A stretch of DNA of 47,159 nt from Sva-07 sp041686315 (GTDB lineage: Bacteria > Actinomycetota > Acidimicrobiia > Acidimicrobiales > Ilumatobacteraceae): NCBI GenBank assembly GCA_041686315.1, contig JAWLEC010000004.1:1-47159 (forward strand). Direction: 5' to 3'. This document shows positions 1-7,308 of this stretch, piece by piece. The position numbers and the translations under genes are program-made. The notes beneath the pieces are model-generated. The model was not told the origin of the DNA. It did not search any database and saw only the letters and a list, made by a program, of their open reading frames with translations. Within the stretch, counting starts at the first letter, position 1. Each line of letters begins with the position of its first letter.

Positions 1-432
1 CGTGAGCGGCGCGGCGATCATCATCGTGGTGGCGAGGACCACGAGCTGTTGCACCTGCTGCACGTCGTTGGTGATGCGGGTGATCAGCGACGGCGCACCG
101 AACTGGCCCACCTCGCGCGACGAGTAGCTGGTGACCTGGTGGAAGAGGTCGCGCCGGATGTCGCGGCCGAAGCCCATCGCCGCGCGGGCACCGAACCAGA
201 CGGCACCGGCGGCGAACACGATCTGCACGACGGTGAACGCCAGCATCACGGCGCCGGTGCGCCAGATGTAGGCGTTGTCGCCGGTGAGCACGCCGTTGTT
301 GATGAGGTCGGCATTGAGCGACGGCAGCATCAGTGCGGCGAAGGTCTGGATCGCCTGCAGCCCGATCACGAACCACAGCACCTGCCGGTAGGGGCCGAGC
401 AGGTGGCTCTCGAGGAGGCCCCACAGCTTCAT
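1..432 (-). CDS. ABC exporter permease (N-terminal part, runs off window)
   Basis: The 144 visible codons run from an ATG at 432 to the window edge and encode the start of a type-1 exporter transmembrane domain. Two hydrophobic helices are visible at about residues 15-40 and 60-85. They are followed by the polar FGRDIRRDLFHQV segment and a TRITNDVQQVQ stretch, which are typical of MsbA/MDR-like half-transporters. The ATP-binding domain would lie beyond the window. The start overlaps the TGA of the TetR gene by four bases (ATGA), so the two are translationally coupled and the exporter is probably the regulator's target. The substrate cannot be told from this part; drug or lipid export is the family norm. 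Confidence 0.85.
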   Translation of the reverse strand, partial: MKLWGLLESHLLGPYRQVLWFVIGLQAIQTFAALMLPSLNADLINNGVLTGDNAYIWRTGAVMLAFTVVQIVFAAGAVWFGARAAMGFGRDIRRDLFHQVTSYSSREVGQFGAPSLITRITNDVQQVQQLVVLATTMMIAAPLT

Positions 433-1004
433 CGCGCCACCCCGTGCAACACGGTGCGGACGATCTCGTCGGCGCTGCTGGCGGAGCCGGCCATCATCGG
501 ATGGGTGAGCGCCAGGGTGAGCGCGCGGAGCATCCTGGCGGCCTCGATGGGCTCCACGCGGAGCCGCTCGGGCTCGGCGGCGAAGATCGCCGTGAGCGCA
601 GGGCTGTCGGTCATGGGTCGGCGCATCTGCTCGTAGCGCTTGGAGGACAGGTGCGACACGAGCGTCCACACGTCGACCACTCGCCGTTGGATCAACTCGG
701 TGGCGGCGACGAGCCGGGACTCGAACGGCAGCTCGGGCTCGATGGCCTGCAACGCCTCTTCCAGGGGTTGCTGGTCGAGCGCGGCCGCGAGCGCCGCATC
801 GAGGAGTTCGTCCTTGTCGGCGAAGGCGCGGAACACGGTGCCCTCGGCGATCCCGGCGGCACACGCGATCTGGCGGCTCGTGACCGACTCGCCGTGCTCG
901 GCGAGCAGCGGCAGCACGGCGGCGATGATCGCGGCGCGCCGCTCCTCGGGTGGGAGGGCGGAGGCCCGCTTCGTGGGCGACGGAGCTGCGGGGGCGGATG
1001 GCAC
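429..1004 (-). CDS. TetR/AcrR-family transcriptional repressor
   Basis: A 191-residue DNA-binding regulator with an N-terminal helix-turn-helix at about residues 42-61 (VTSRQIACAAGIAEGTVFRAF, then ADKDELL), the TetR signature, and a variable helical ligand-binding domain. The frame stays open to an ATG at 1064. That longer start would place a perfect 20-bp palindrome inside the gene, encoding LSERSLSR. I therefore prefer GTG at 1004, which lies 8 nt after a TAGCGT box and just downstream of the palindrome. Repressor, operator and promoter then form a compact autoregulated unit. It is coupled by a 4-base overlap to the ABC exporter downstream, so the likely role is ligand-induced export. Confidence 0.85.
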   Translation of the reverse strand: MPSAPAAPSPTKRASALPPEERRAAIIAAVLPLLAEHGESVTSRQIACAAGIAEGTVFRAFADKDELLDAALAAALDQQPLEEALQAIEPELPFESRLVAATELIQRRVVDVWTLVSHLSSKRYEQMRRPMTDSPALTAIFAAEPERLRVEPIEAARMLRALTLALTHPMMAGSASSADEIVRTVLHGVAR

Positions 1005-1012
1005 GAAACGGC

Positions 1013-1018
1013 ACGCTA
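1013..1018 (-). promoter_or_regulatory. Predicted -10 box of tetR (TAGCGT, leaderless)
   Basis: TAGCGT on the minus strand ends 8 nt before the GTG at 1004. The palindromic operator lies immediately upstream, where the -35 region would be. Binding of the repressor there would block RNA polymerase. Confidence 0.55.
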
Positions 1019-1023
1019 TCCGA

Positions 1024-1043
1024 CTGAGTGAGCGCTCACTCAG
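1024..1043. promoter_or_regulatory. Perfect 20-bp palindromic TetR operator
   Basis: The half-site CTGAGTGAGC is followed directly by its exact reverse complement. The site lies 20 bp upstream of the preferred tetR start and beside its -10 box. TGAGTGAGCGCTCACTCA-like palindromes are typical of TetR/AcrR operators, so autoregulation is likely. Confidence 0.8.
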
Positions 1044-1063
1044 CCGGACACCCCACCACGACA

Positions 1064-1118
1064 TCCGAAAAATGCCCCGTTCGTAGCGCCTGCCGCTAGG
1101 AACCAGGCATTTTTCGGA
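1064..1118. terminator. Long nested inverted repeat, probable terminator
   Basis: The 13-bp arms TCCGAAAAATGCC (1064-1076) and GGCATTTTTCGGA (1106-1118) are perfectly complementary. Inside are further pairings: GTTC (1079-1082) with GAAC (1100-1103), and TAGCG (1084-1088) with CGCTA (1094-1098) around a CCTGC loop. It begins 11 bp after the esterase stop on the minus strand, so it probably ends that transcript and insulates the tetR promoter. There is no clean U-tract. It could also be a REP-like element. Confidence 0.5.
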
Positions 1119-1128
1119 AAGGGACGGG

Positions 1129-2127
1129 TCAGCGGGGGTCGAGCAGCGACTCCGGGAGGCTGCCGGCCAGCGCGTCGAGATAGGCGTCGTAGCCCTTCGA
1201 ACTCGGGTGGAACGACGCCGTGGAGAAGTTGAGCGGGCCGTCGGTCCAGTGCTCGCGCACCGTGCCGTCCGCCAACTGGCTCCGACGGAACGAGTCGCCG
1301 AACACCGCGTCGTTCACGAACCGGTCACGCTGCCAGAACCGGCAGGCACCACGGTTGTCGAACTCCTCGAGCACCGACACGAAACGGATGTCGGCGCCGG
1401 TGCGGATCCGAGCCACCGTGACGGCGGTGCCGATCTCACGGTTGAGCAGATCGACCTGGTCGTCGATCCAGTCGGCCTCGCTCCGGCTGATGCCGGTGAC
1501 GCCCTCGCACCAGCGGTCGCTCTGCATCAGGCGTGGGTAGCCGAGCACCCGCACCGTGATGTCGGGGTACTCGTCACCGATGGCCAGGTAGGTGTCGAGG
1601 AGGTCACGGCGGATGTCGTCGAGGTTGGCCAGCTGATTGCCATCCGAGCGATGGCAGCTCGCCGACGTGATGCACCGCACCAGCGCATCCGGCCAGTTCT
1701 CGTCGCGATCGGTCCGGAGGTCGTTGCCGCCGATCGTCATCGTCACCAGCGTGCCCGACCCGTCACCGGGGATGCCGGCCGTCCGCACCTGTGCGGGAAC
1801 CTCGCGGATGACGGCACCGGCGCAGGCGACGAACACCGAATCGGCGTCCAGCCGCCGCGCCAGACGCGGACCGGGCGTCTCGTCGAGCTCGCGTTGGCAG
1901 GCACTGCTGCCGAGCCGGGTGGACCGGTCGAACGAGTGGGCCTCGGGGCCGTGGTCGTCGTAGGACGACGCGTTCCGGTGGATCCCCGACCCCGAACTGT
2001 ACGAGTCGCCGAGCGTGACCACCCGGTCGACCTCGCCCGACTCCGCACCGGCGCCACCGGGGTGCGCGAGCACCACACCGACGGCGAGGACGGCGACGAC
2101 GGCTCGGGTGGCGACGGCTCGGAACAC
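1129..2127 (-). CDS. Secreted SGNH/GDSL-family esterase or lipase
   Basis: An SGNH hydrolase of 332 residues with the block I nucleophile motif GDSY (about 40-43), block III GGND and a C-terminal FHPSSKGY block carrying the catalytic His. Several Cys residues suggest disulfides, as in the Streptomyces scabies esterase/Rv0518-type enzymes. The frame is open further upstream (ATG 2172). I prefer GTG 2127 because it follows TAGCCT by 8 nt and yields a textbook signal peptide: MFRAVATR, a hydrophobic core AVVAVLAVGVVL, then a PGGAGA cleavage region. The protein should be exported and act on ester lipids or other acyl esters; the exact substrate is unknown. It lies downstream of the thioesterase gene in the same direction, with its own predicted promoter. 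Confidence 0.85.
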   Translation of the reverse strand: MFRAVATRAVVAVLAVGVVLAHPGGAGAESGEVDRVVTLGDSYSSGSGIHRNASSYDDHGPEAHSFDRSTRLGSSACQRELDETPGPRLARRLDADSVFVACAGAVIREVPAQVRTAGIPGDGSGTLVTMTIGGNDLRTDRDENWPDALVRCITSASCHRSDGNQLANLDDIRRDLLDTYLAIGDEYPDITVRVLGYPRLMQSDRWCEGVTGISRSEADWIDDQVDLLNREIGTAVTVARIRTGADIRFVSVLEEFDNRGACRFWQRDRFVNDAVFGDSFRRSQLADGTVREHWTDGPLNFSTASFHPSSKGYDAYLDALAGSLPESLLDPR

Positions 2128-2135
2128 GGCAGTCA

Positions 2136-2141
2136 AGGCTA
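2136..2141 (-). promoter_or_regulatory. Predicted -10 box of SGNH esterase (TAGCCT)
   Basis: TAGCCT on the minus strand ends 8 nt before the GTG at 2127. The leaderless spacing agrees with the best signal-peptide start. Confidence 0.45.
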
Positions 2142-2219
2142 GATGCGCCGATGCGATTCCGCCGCGCGGCATCCGGCCGGACGACGAGGGGCACACCCGA
2201 CCGGGCGACCCGCGGCCGC

Positions 2220-3065
2220 TCACACGGGTTCGGGCTGGTCACGAAGGCGGCGCAGCAGCACTTGCTGGGCGATCGTGGCCACCTGCACGCCGTCGGAGCG
2301 CAACACGTCGCCCGTCACCAGACCACGCCCACCCGCCAACCCGTGCGACCGGGTGTCGAACCAGTGCCAGGCCGTCACGTCGGTGGGCCGGTGGAACCAC
2401 ACCGAATGGTCGAGGCTCGCCCCCTGGAACCGGTAACGGTCGCCGACGTCGTTGCGGAAGTCGGGGTGCGGCGAGCGGGCCGCCCGCGACGGCGCCGCGT
2501 CGGACATGAACGCGAGCGCACACTGGTGGTCGACCGGATCGTCGCCGACGTCGGCGGTGAGGCGGATCCAGTACCCCATGATCGAGCGGCCGTCGGGCGC
2601 ATCCACGAACGTGGCGCGGCGGTCGATCAGCTCACCCCAGGAGTAGTCGTCGAGGGCAGGGTCGTCGTGGCCGGGCAGGCCCGCCGGGAGCACGGCGATC
2701 TGTGCGTCGGCCTCGTCCTCCACCGCCTGGAACGACACCGACACGTTGAGGATCGCACCGCTCGACTGGCGAGCCACCACCTGGCGCGTCGAGAACGAGC
2801 GGCCGTCACGGAGCCGCTCGACCTCGTAGCGGATGGGCTCGTCCGGGGTGCCGGGACGGATGAAGTACGAATGCAGCGAATGAGCCGGCCGGCTCTCGTC
2901 CACGGTCGCCGCCGCCGCACGCAGTGCCTGCGCCACCACCTGCCCGCCGAACAGGCGTCCACCCCAGGGGTAACGGGCACCGATGCCGACGTAGGTGTCG
3001 GGTCCGTGCGGCTCCAGCCGCAACAACTCGGTGAACTCGATCTCGTCGATCCGTGGCGTCGTCAC
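2220..3065 (-). CDS. tesB: Acyl-CoA thioesterase II (TesB-like double hotdog)
   Basis: A 281-residue double-hotdog protein, close to the usual TesB length. The N-terminal half has GGRLFGGQVVAQAL and HSLHSYFIRPG. The C-terminal half has SLDHSVWFHRP, SHGLAGGRGLVTGDVL and DGVQVATIAQQVLLR, which supply the Asp, Ser/Thr and Gln of the TesB catalytic network. It hydrolyses acyl-CoA to free acid and CoA in the cytoplasm. GTG at 3065 begins the conserved TTPRIDEIEFTELL segment; upstream codons in this frame look non-coding. It sits between a Crp-family regulator and the secreted esterase, all on the minus strand, with gaps of about 50-100 bp. Confidence 0.92.
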   Translation of the reverse strand: MTTPRIDEIEFTELLRLEPHGPDTYVGIGARYPWGGRLFGGQVVAQALRAAAATVDESRPAHSLHSYFIRPGTPDEPIRYEVERLRDGRSFSTRQVVARQSSGAILNVSVSFQAVEDEADAQIAVLPAGLPGHDDPALDDYSWGELIDRRATFVDAPDGRSIMGYWIRLTADVGDDPVDHQCALAFMSDAAPSRAARSPHPDFRNDVGDRYRFQGASLDHSVWFHRPTDVTAWHWFDTRSHGLAGGRGLVTGDVLRSDGVQVATIAQQVLLRRLRDQPEPV

Positions 3066-3162
3066 CCGGCCAGTGTGACAGCCGGCGACCGCAGACCCAC
3101 CGGACCCGGAACGCCGGCGCCGGCGGGTCGGGAGCACCGACCCGGCAGCACCGAGCACCGGT

Positions 3163-3828
3163 TCAGCCCGATTCGGTGGCGAGCCGACGGTCGAGGCCGG
3201 CCACGTCGAGCACCACGATGCGACCCCGACCCGTCTCCACGAGACCGGCCCGGCGGAACCCACCGAGCGCCCGGGCGACGCATTCGCGAGTGGCGCCGAC
3301 CCAGTCCGCGAGATCGTGCTGCGTGATGGGCACGGCCAGGCCACCCCCGCCGTCGTCGCCGCCGTGACGCATCACGAGCGACGCCAGCTCCACGAGCAGC
3401 CGTCCCGTCCGCACGGTGGCGCTGTCGGCGGTACGCGACACGAGCCGGTCGTTGCTGAGCCGGAGCTGGGCGCTCAGGTTCTGGCAGATCTCCACGCTGA
3501 GCCCCGGATGTGCCTCCAGGAGCTGGAGGAAACGGTGGCGGCGCAGCTCGACCACCTCACTCGGCTCGAGGGCGGCGACGCTCGCGGAGCGGGGCCGACC
3601 GTCGAGCGCCGACAGTTCACCGAACTCGTCGCCCGACACCTTGATGCCGAGCAGCAGCTCCTGCCCCGACGGCGTGGTGACGAACACCCGCAACCGTCCA
3701 CCGGTGCAGACGTACACGCTGTCGGAGCGGTCGCCCTCGGCGAACGCCATCTGCCCCGCGTCGTACGTGCGCCTCCGACCGTGTGCAGCGATCGCCGCTC
3801 CCAACGTGAGCGTCTCCGTCATCCCCAT
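3163..3828 (-). CDS. Crp/Fnr-family transcriptional regulator
   Basis: A 221-residue regulator. The N-terminal cyclic-nucleotide-binding-like jelly roll holds DEFGELSALDGRPRSASV, equivalent to the phosphate-binding cassette of CRP with its conserved Glu and Arg-Ser. The C-terminal winged helix holds ITQHDLADWVGATRECVARAL as recognition region. No Cys cluster of the FNR type is seen, so a nucleotide effector is more likely than an Fe-S centre. ATG 3828 has an AGGGG stretch before it; ATG 3822 is an alternative. It is transcribed away from the unknown protein at 3956, and the 127-bp divergent gap probably holds both promoters. Confidence 0.9.
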   Translation of the reverse strand: MGMTETLTLGAAIAAHGRRRTYDAGQMAFAEGDRSDSVYVCTGGRLRVFVTTPSGQELLLGIKVSGDEFGELSALDGRPRSASVAALEPSEVVELRRHRFLQLLEAHPGLSVEICQNLSAQLRLSNDRLVSRTADSATVRTGRLLVELASLVMRHGGDDGGGGLAVPITQHDLADWVGATRECVARALGGFRRAGLVETGRGRIVVLDVAGLDRRLATESG

Positions 3829-3955
3829 GACCCCTCGGTCGATCCGGAGCGGTCACCACCCCGAGGCGCCGCTGTGTGATCCAGATCGTGGACAGTACCC
3901 CACCATCGGAGCACGGTGAACGGCCGTACGTCACACCAACCCGGAGGAACCCACC

Positions 3956-4582
3956 ATGTACGTCTTCAGCCGCCGCTCGGTCGCCGCACTCGGAAAACAG
4001 TTCGAAGCGGTCCCTGCCGCCCTGACCGTCGCCGAGAAGGTCTCGGAGATCAGCGGAGCCGAGCTCAACGTGTTCAGCGCCCGCTTCGGCGCACCGCTCG
4101 GCACCATCATGTGGAGCCGGCGCGTCGACTCGATGGCCGAGCTGCAGGAGATGTCCGAGAAGGTGCTGGCCGATCCCGACTACCTGGCGATGGTGGGCGG
4201 CATGAACGGCCTGTTCATGACGCCGCCGGAGGACACGATCGGGCGCGTCCTCAGTGCGCCACCCGAAGGTGAGCCCACCCGGTTCTGGGGCATCACCCGG
4301 GCCGCCATGACGGCCGGCAAGTACGCCGAAGCGGTCGAGTTCGGCGTGGAGATCGCGGACTACATGGGGTCGGCGATGGGCGCCCAGACCGTCTTCCTCA
4401 AGGCCAACTACGGCGGATTCGCCGACGTCACCTGGCTGATCGGCTTCGATTCGATGGACGAGGTCGACAAGTTCGACGACTGGCAGCTCACCGACGCCGG
4501 CTACCAGAGCCGGGTCGAGAAGGCAGCCGGGCTGTTCGTCGAGAACAGCGGTCAGCAGAGCCTCATCGAGAAGCTGAACTAG
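3956..4582 (+). CDS. Conserved protein of unknown function (possible duplicated alpha/beta-barrel fold)
   Basis: A 208-residue protein that I cannot assign to a named family. It has no signal peptide or transmembrane helix. Two halves look similar in plan: MYVFSRRSV...IMWSRRVDSMAELQEM and FWGITRAAMTAGKYAEAVEFG...TWLIGFDSMDEVDKF. This is the beta-alpha-beta rhythm of ferredoxin-like dimeric barrels such as NIPSNAP or ABM proteins. A strong GGAGGA Shine-Dalgarno (3942-3947) precedes the ATG. It is divergent from the Crp-like regulator, which may control it, and is followed by a strong hairpin terminator. Confidence 0.7.
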   Translation: MYVFSRRSVAALGKQFEAVPAALTVAEKVSEISGAELNVFSARFGAPLGTIMWSRRVDSMAELQEMSEKVLADPDYLAMVGGMNGLFMTPPEDTIGRVLSAPPEGEPTRFWGITRAAMTAGKYAEAVEFGVEIADYMGSAMGAQTVFLKANYGGFADVTWLIGFDSMDEVDKFDDWQLTDAGYQSRVEKAAGLFVENSGQQSLIEKLN

Positions 4583-4589
4583 CGAGCGC

Positions 4590-4619
4590 GGGCCGGGACG
4601 GACGGCTCCGTCCCGGCCC
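4590..4619 (+). terminator. GC-rich hairpin terminator
   Basis: The 13-bp arms GGGCCGGGACGGA and TCCGTCCCGGCCC close a 4-base CGGC loop, starting 8 bp after the stop at 4582. There is no U-tract, as is common for actinobacterial terminators. Confidence 0.7.
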
Positions 4620-4679
4620 CGGTGAGGCATGCGGATACCGGAACACGTGACGGAGCACCTCACGGCGGTTCCCCGGCCA

Positions 4680-4685
4680 TACCAT
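4680..4685 (+). promoter_or_regulatory. Predicted -10 box (TACCAT) of the DsbA-like gene
   Basis: TACCAT ends 7 nt before the ATG at 4693. The earlier ATG at 4684 lies within the box itself, so 4693 is the better start. Confidence 0.5.
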
Positions 4686-4692
4686 GGGTGGT

Positions 4693-5301
4693 ATGGCTCT
4701 CGAGGTCTTCGCCGACATCACCTGCCCCTTCACCCACGTCGGGCTCAAGCAGGTGACCGACCACGTCGCCACCATGCCGCACCCGATCGACGTGCTGGTG
4801 CGGGCCTGGCCACTCGAGTGGGTGAACGGCGCACCACTCGACGTCGACGCCGTCGTCGTGAAGGCGGCCGCCCTGCACGACCAGCTCGGCGTCGACGACT
4901 TCGCGGGCCTCCGCACCGATGCCTGGCCGACGACCACCATCCCGGCGCTCAACCTCGCAGCCGCTGCCTACGCCCGCGACGCTGCCACCGGCCTCGCCGT
5001 GAGCATCGAACTGCGGACCGCGCTGTTCGAGGAGGGCCGCGACATCGGCGACGCCGACGTCCTCGGCCGGATCGCCGATCGGCACGGGCTGCAGCCACCA
5101 CCGCTCGAGCCGCTGCCGGCCGTCGACGCCGACTACCAAGCCGGCAAGCTCCGAGGCGTGCGGGGCTCACCCCACTTCTTCGTCGGCGACGACGGGTTCT
5201 TCTGCCCCGCGCTGGATCTCGGCCGCGACGCCGACGGTCATCTCACGGCGCGGTTCGACCGCGACATGCTCGCCGACTTCTTCCAACGCGTCGACGCCTG
5301 A
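4693..5301 (+). CDS. DsbA/FrnE-like thioredoxin-fold oxidoreductase
   Basis: A 202-residue DsbA-family protein of the FrnE/2-hydroxychromene-2-carboxylate isomerase branch. It begins with a beta-strand (ALEVFADITCPF), has a long helical insertion, and ends with the cis-proline segment GVRGSPHFFV. The active-site region reads CPFT, with only the first Cys of CXXC, so disulfide exchange by a two-Cys mechanism is unlikely. A single-Cys or glutathione/mycothiol-type transferase or isomerase role is possible. No signal peptide is present, so it is cytoplasmic. The chosen start follows a TANNNT box by 7 nt. The substrate is unknown. Confidence 0.8.
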   Translation: MALEVFADITCPFTHVGLKQVTDHVATMPHPIDVLVRAWPLEWVNGAPLDVDAVVVKAAALHDQLGVDDFAGLRTDAWPTTTIPALNLAAAAYARDAATGLAVSIELRTALFEEGRDIGDADVLGRIADRHGLQPPPLEPLPAVDADYQAGKLRGVRGSPHFFVGDDGFFCPALDLGRDADGHLTARFDRDMLADFFQRVDA

Positions 5302-5596
5302 GACCCGGGCCTCCTCCCCGTTCGGTCGGACACGGTGAGGCGACGGCGTCGGTCCGCCACGACGGGCGAGCCTCCGTCCGGCGGGTCGACGGGGCGAGGG
5401 GGGAGAGTTCCCCGGACCCACCGGACGGGATCTGGACGTCGGACACATCCGACGTGGCGAGAAGGCGGTGAAGTCCACCAGTTGTCGACGCGAACGTTAC
5501 GGAGCGCGGGCAACGTCACGGTGACGACCAGGCGTCGTCGCAGCGAACACTCGGTGAACGGGATCGGCCGGGGGGCAGTCGTGGCTCACCTCCACC
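5302..5596. other. Intergenic region, no convincing gene
   Basis: Open frames here lack protein-like sequence. Two small perfect inverted repeats are visible: ACGTCGGA-CACA-TCCGACGT (5436-5455) and CGTCAC-G-GTGACG (5514-5526). Either could bind a regulator. The second lies about 70 bp before the GlsB-like reading frame. Confidence 0.5.
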
Positions 5597-5773
5597 GTGC
5601 TCGGCCTGCTGGGGGCGCTGGTCGGCTACTGGCTCTTCGCCGAACTGCTCGGCCTGGGCGACGACGAGGCGTTCGACTGGGGCGGCATCGTCGGGGCGAT
5701 ACTCGGGGCGATCATCGTCGTGGCAGTCGGGTCCTGGGCGTTCAAGAAGATCGCCGGCCGTACCGCCGTGTGA
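5597..5773 (+). pseudogene. GlsB/YeaQ-type small membrane protein, N-terminally truncated
   Basis: The frame reads WLTSTVLGLLGALVGYWLF, then an acidic loop LGLGDDEAFDWGG, then a second helix IVGAILGAIIVVAVGSWAF ending in FKKIAGR. This matches the last two-thirds of the transglycosylase-associated (GlsB/YeaQ/YmgE) family of about 80-90 residues. The usual first helix is missing: an in-frame TGA lies at 5555-5557 and the first usable start is GTG 5597, giving 58 residues. No good Shine-Dalgarno is seen. It may be a decayed remnant, or a short functional protein started at 5597. It ends 26 bp before the amidase. Confidence 0.5.
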
Positions 5774-5799
5774 CCGGCCGGTCGTGATAGCACAAGGGG

Positions 5800-7260
5800 A
5801 TGGGGATCACTGAAGACACCAGGTGGCTCGACGCCACCGCACAGGCAGAACTGGTCGCGGCGGGCGACGCCACCGCAGTGGAGTTGGTCGACGCCGCCAT
5901 CGAACGGATCGAGTCGCTCGACGAGCCGATCAACGCCGTCACGATGCGCTGGTTCGAGCGCGCCCGCCACCAAGCAGAGGCGTTCGACACGCTGCCCATG
6001 TCGTCCCCGGCCCGCAGCGGCCCGTTCGCCGGCGTGCCGTTCCTGCTGAAGGACCTGCACACGCACATGGCCGGGATGCCCCTCTCCAACGGCAACCGGG
6101 CGATGAAGCAGGCCCAACCACTGTCGACCCACGACTCCACACTGGTGTCGCGGTTCCACGAGGCGGGCCTGATCGTGCTGGGCCGCACGAACAGCCCGGA
6201 ACTGGGCAGCCTCCCGGTCACCGAGCCGCTCGCCTACGGACCGACGCGCAATCCGTGGGACCTCGGCCGCACACCGGGCGGATCGTCCGGAGGTGCCTCG
6301 GCGGCCGTCGCATCCGGCATGGTGCCGATCGCGCATGCCAGCGACGGCGGCGGCTCGATCCGCATCCCCGCCTCGTGCACCGGGCTCGTCGGCCTCAAGC
6401 CCACCCAGGGTCGCCTCTCCATGGGGCCGGAACGAGACGAGTCGGGGCTCAGCACCCAGCTCTGCGTGAGCCGCACCGTCCGCGACACCGCACGGCTGCT
6501 CGATGCGGTCCACGGGCCGGCGGTGGGTGACACGGTGATCGCACCGCCTCCCGATCGCCCCTACTCCGAGGAGCTGACCGCCGATCCCGGCTCATTGCGC
6601 GTCGGCCTGCTCGACACCCATCCGACGGGTGGCGAACTCCACGCCGACTGCGTCGATGCGGTGCGTTCGGCAGCCGCGATGCTCGACCGGCTCGGCCACC
6701 GGGTCGACACCGCTCACCCCGCCGTGCTCGAGGACCGGTCGTTCACGCCGCGCTTCATGGCGATGTGGGCGACGGCGATGGCGATCGGCATCGACACGAT
6801 GTCGAAGATGGTCGGCCGCGAGCTCACCGCCGACGACGTCGAACCGGTCAACTGGGCCCAGGCCGAGTACGCCAAGAGCGTCGGTGGCGTCGACTACGCC
6901 GAGGCGATCGCCGCCGTGTCGCAGTACCGGCGCTCGCTGCACCAGTGGTGGGCCGACGGTTGGGACCTGCTGCTCACCCCCACGCTGGCCGAGCCGCCGG
7001 TGCGCATCGGTGAACACGACTCCCCCGTCGACGACCCGCTGCGCGGCATGGCGCGAGCAGGTCAGTTCGTGGCCTTCACACCGCCGTTCAACACGAGCGG
7101 CCAGCCCGCCGTCAGCCTGCCGCTGCACGTGAACGCCGACGGTCTCCCGATCGGGGTGCAGCTCGTCGCCGCCTACGGCCGCGAGGACCTCCTGATCCGG
7201 GTGGCGGCCCAGCTCGAACAGGCCGAGCCCTGGGTCGACCGCCATCCCCCGGAGAGCTGA
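5800..7260 (+). CDS. Amidase (amidase signature family)
   Basis: A 486-residue amidase-signature enzyme, normal length. The Ser-cisSer-Lys triad is visible: Lys84 in FLLKDLH, the Ser pair at 162-163 in PGGSSGG, and nucleophile Ser186 in GGGSIRIPAS. It hydrolyses a carboxamide in the cytoplasm; no signal peptide is present. Substrate is not predictable from sequence. The C-terminal IGVQLVAAYGREDLL is typical of the 6-aminohexanoate/acylamidase branch. An AAGGGG stretch precedes the ATG. It converges on the DUF6544 gene with 48 bp between stops. A second, diverged amidase lies at 27901. Confidence 0.92.
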   Translation: MGITEDTRWLDATAQAELVAAGDATAVELVDAAIERIESLDEPINAVTMRWFERARHQAEAFDTLPMSSPARSGPFAGVPFLLKDLHTHMAGMPLSNGNRAMKQAQPLSTHDSTLVSRFHEAGLIVLGRTNSPELGSLPVTEPLAYGPTRNPWDLGRTPGGSSGGASAAVASGMVPIAHASDGGGSIRIPASCTGLVGLKPTQGRLSMGPERDESGLSTQLCVSRTVRDTARLLDAVHGPAVGDTVIAPPPDRPYSEELTADPGSLRVGLLDTHPTGGELHADCVDAVRSAAAMLDRLGHRVDTAHPAVLEDRSFTPRFMAMWATAMAIGIDTMSKMVGRELTADDVEPVNWAQAEYAKSVGGVDYAEAIAAVSQYRRSLHQWWADGWDLLLTPTLAEPPVRIGEHDSPVDDPLRGMARAGQFVAFTPPFNTSGQPAVSLPLHVNADGLPIGVQLVAAYGREDLLIRVAAQLEQAEPWVDRHPPES

Positions 7261-7308
7261 GCGGACACCAGGTCGGAGACCATCGCCCCGCCAGCGGCCG
7301 ACCCGTCG

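Noticed and set aside
2128..2223. Upstream extension of the SGNH esterase to ATG 2172 or beyond
   Set aside because: It would put long polar sequence before the signal peptide. GTG 2127 has a better signal peptide and a properly spaced -10 box.
3871..3890. Possible Crp site TGTGATCCAGATCGTG between the Crp gene and the gene at 3956
   Set aside because: Only the left half matches TGTGA-N6-TCACA; the right half is poor. Not listed as a feature.
5335..5787. Open frame overlapping the GlsB-like sequence
   Set aside because: The product is Arg/Gly/Thr-rich with no hydrophobic or domain character; the hydrophobic GlsB-like frame is the protein-like one.
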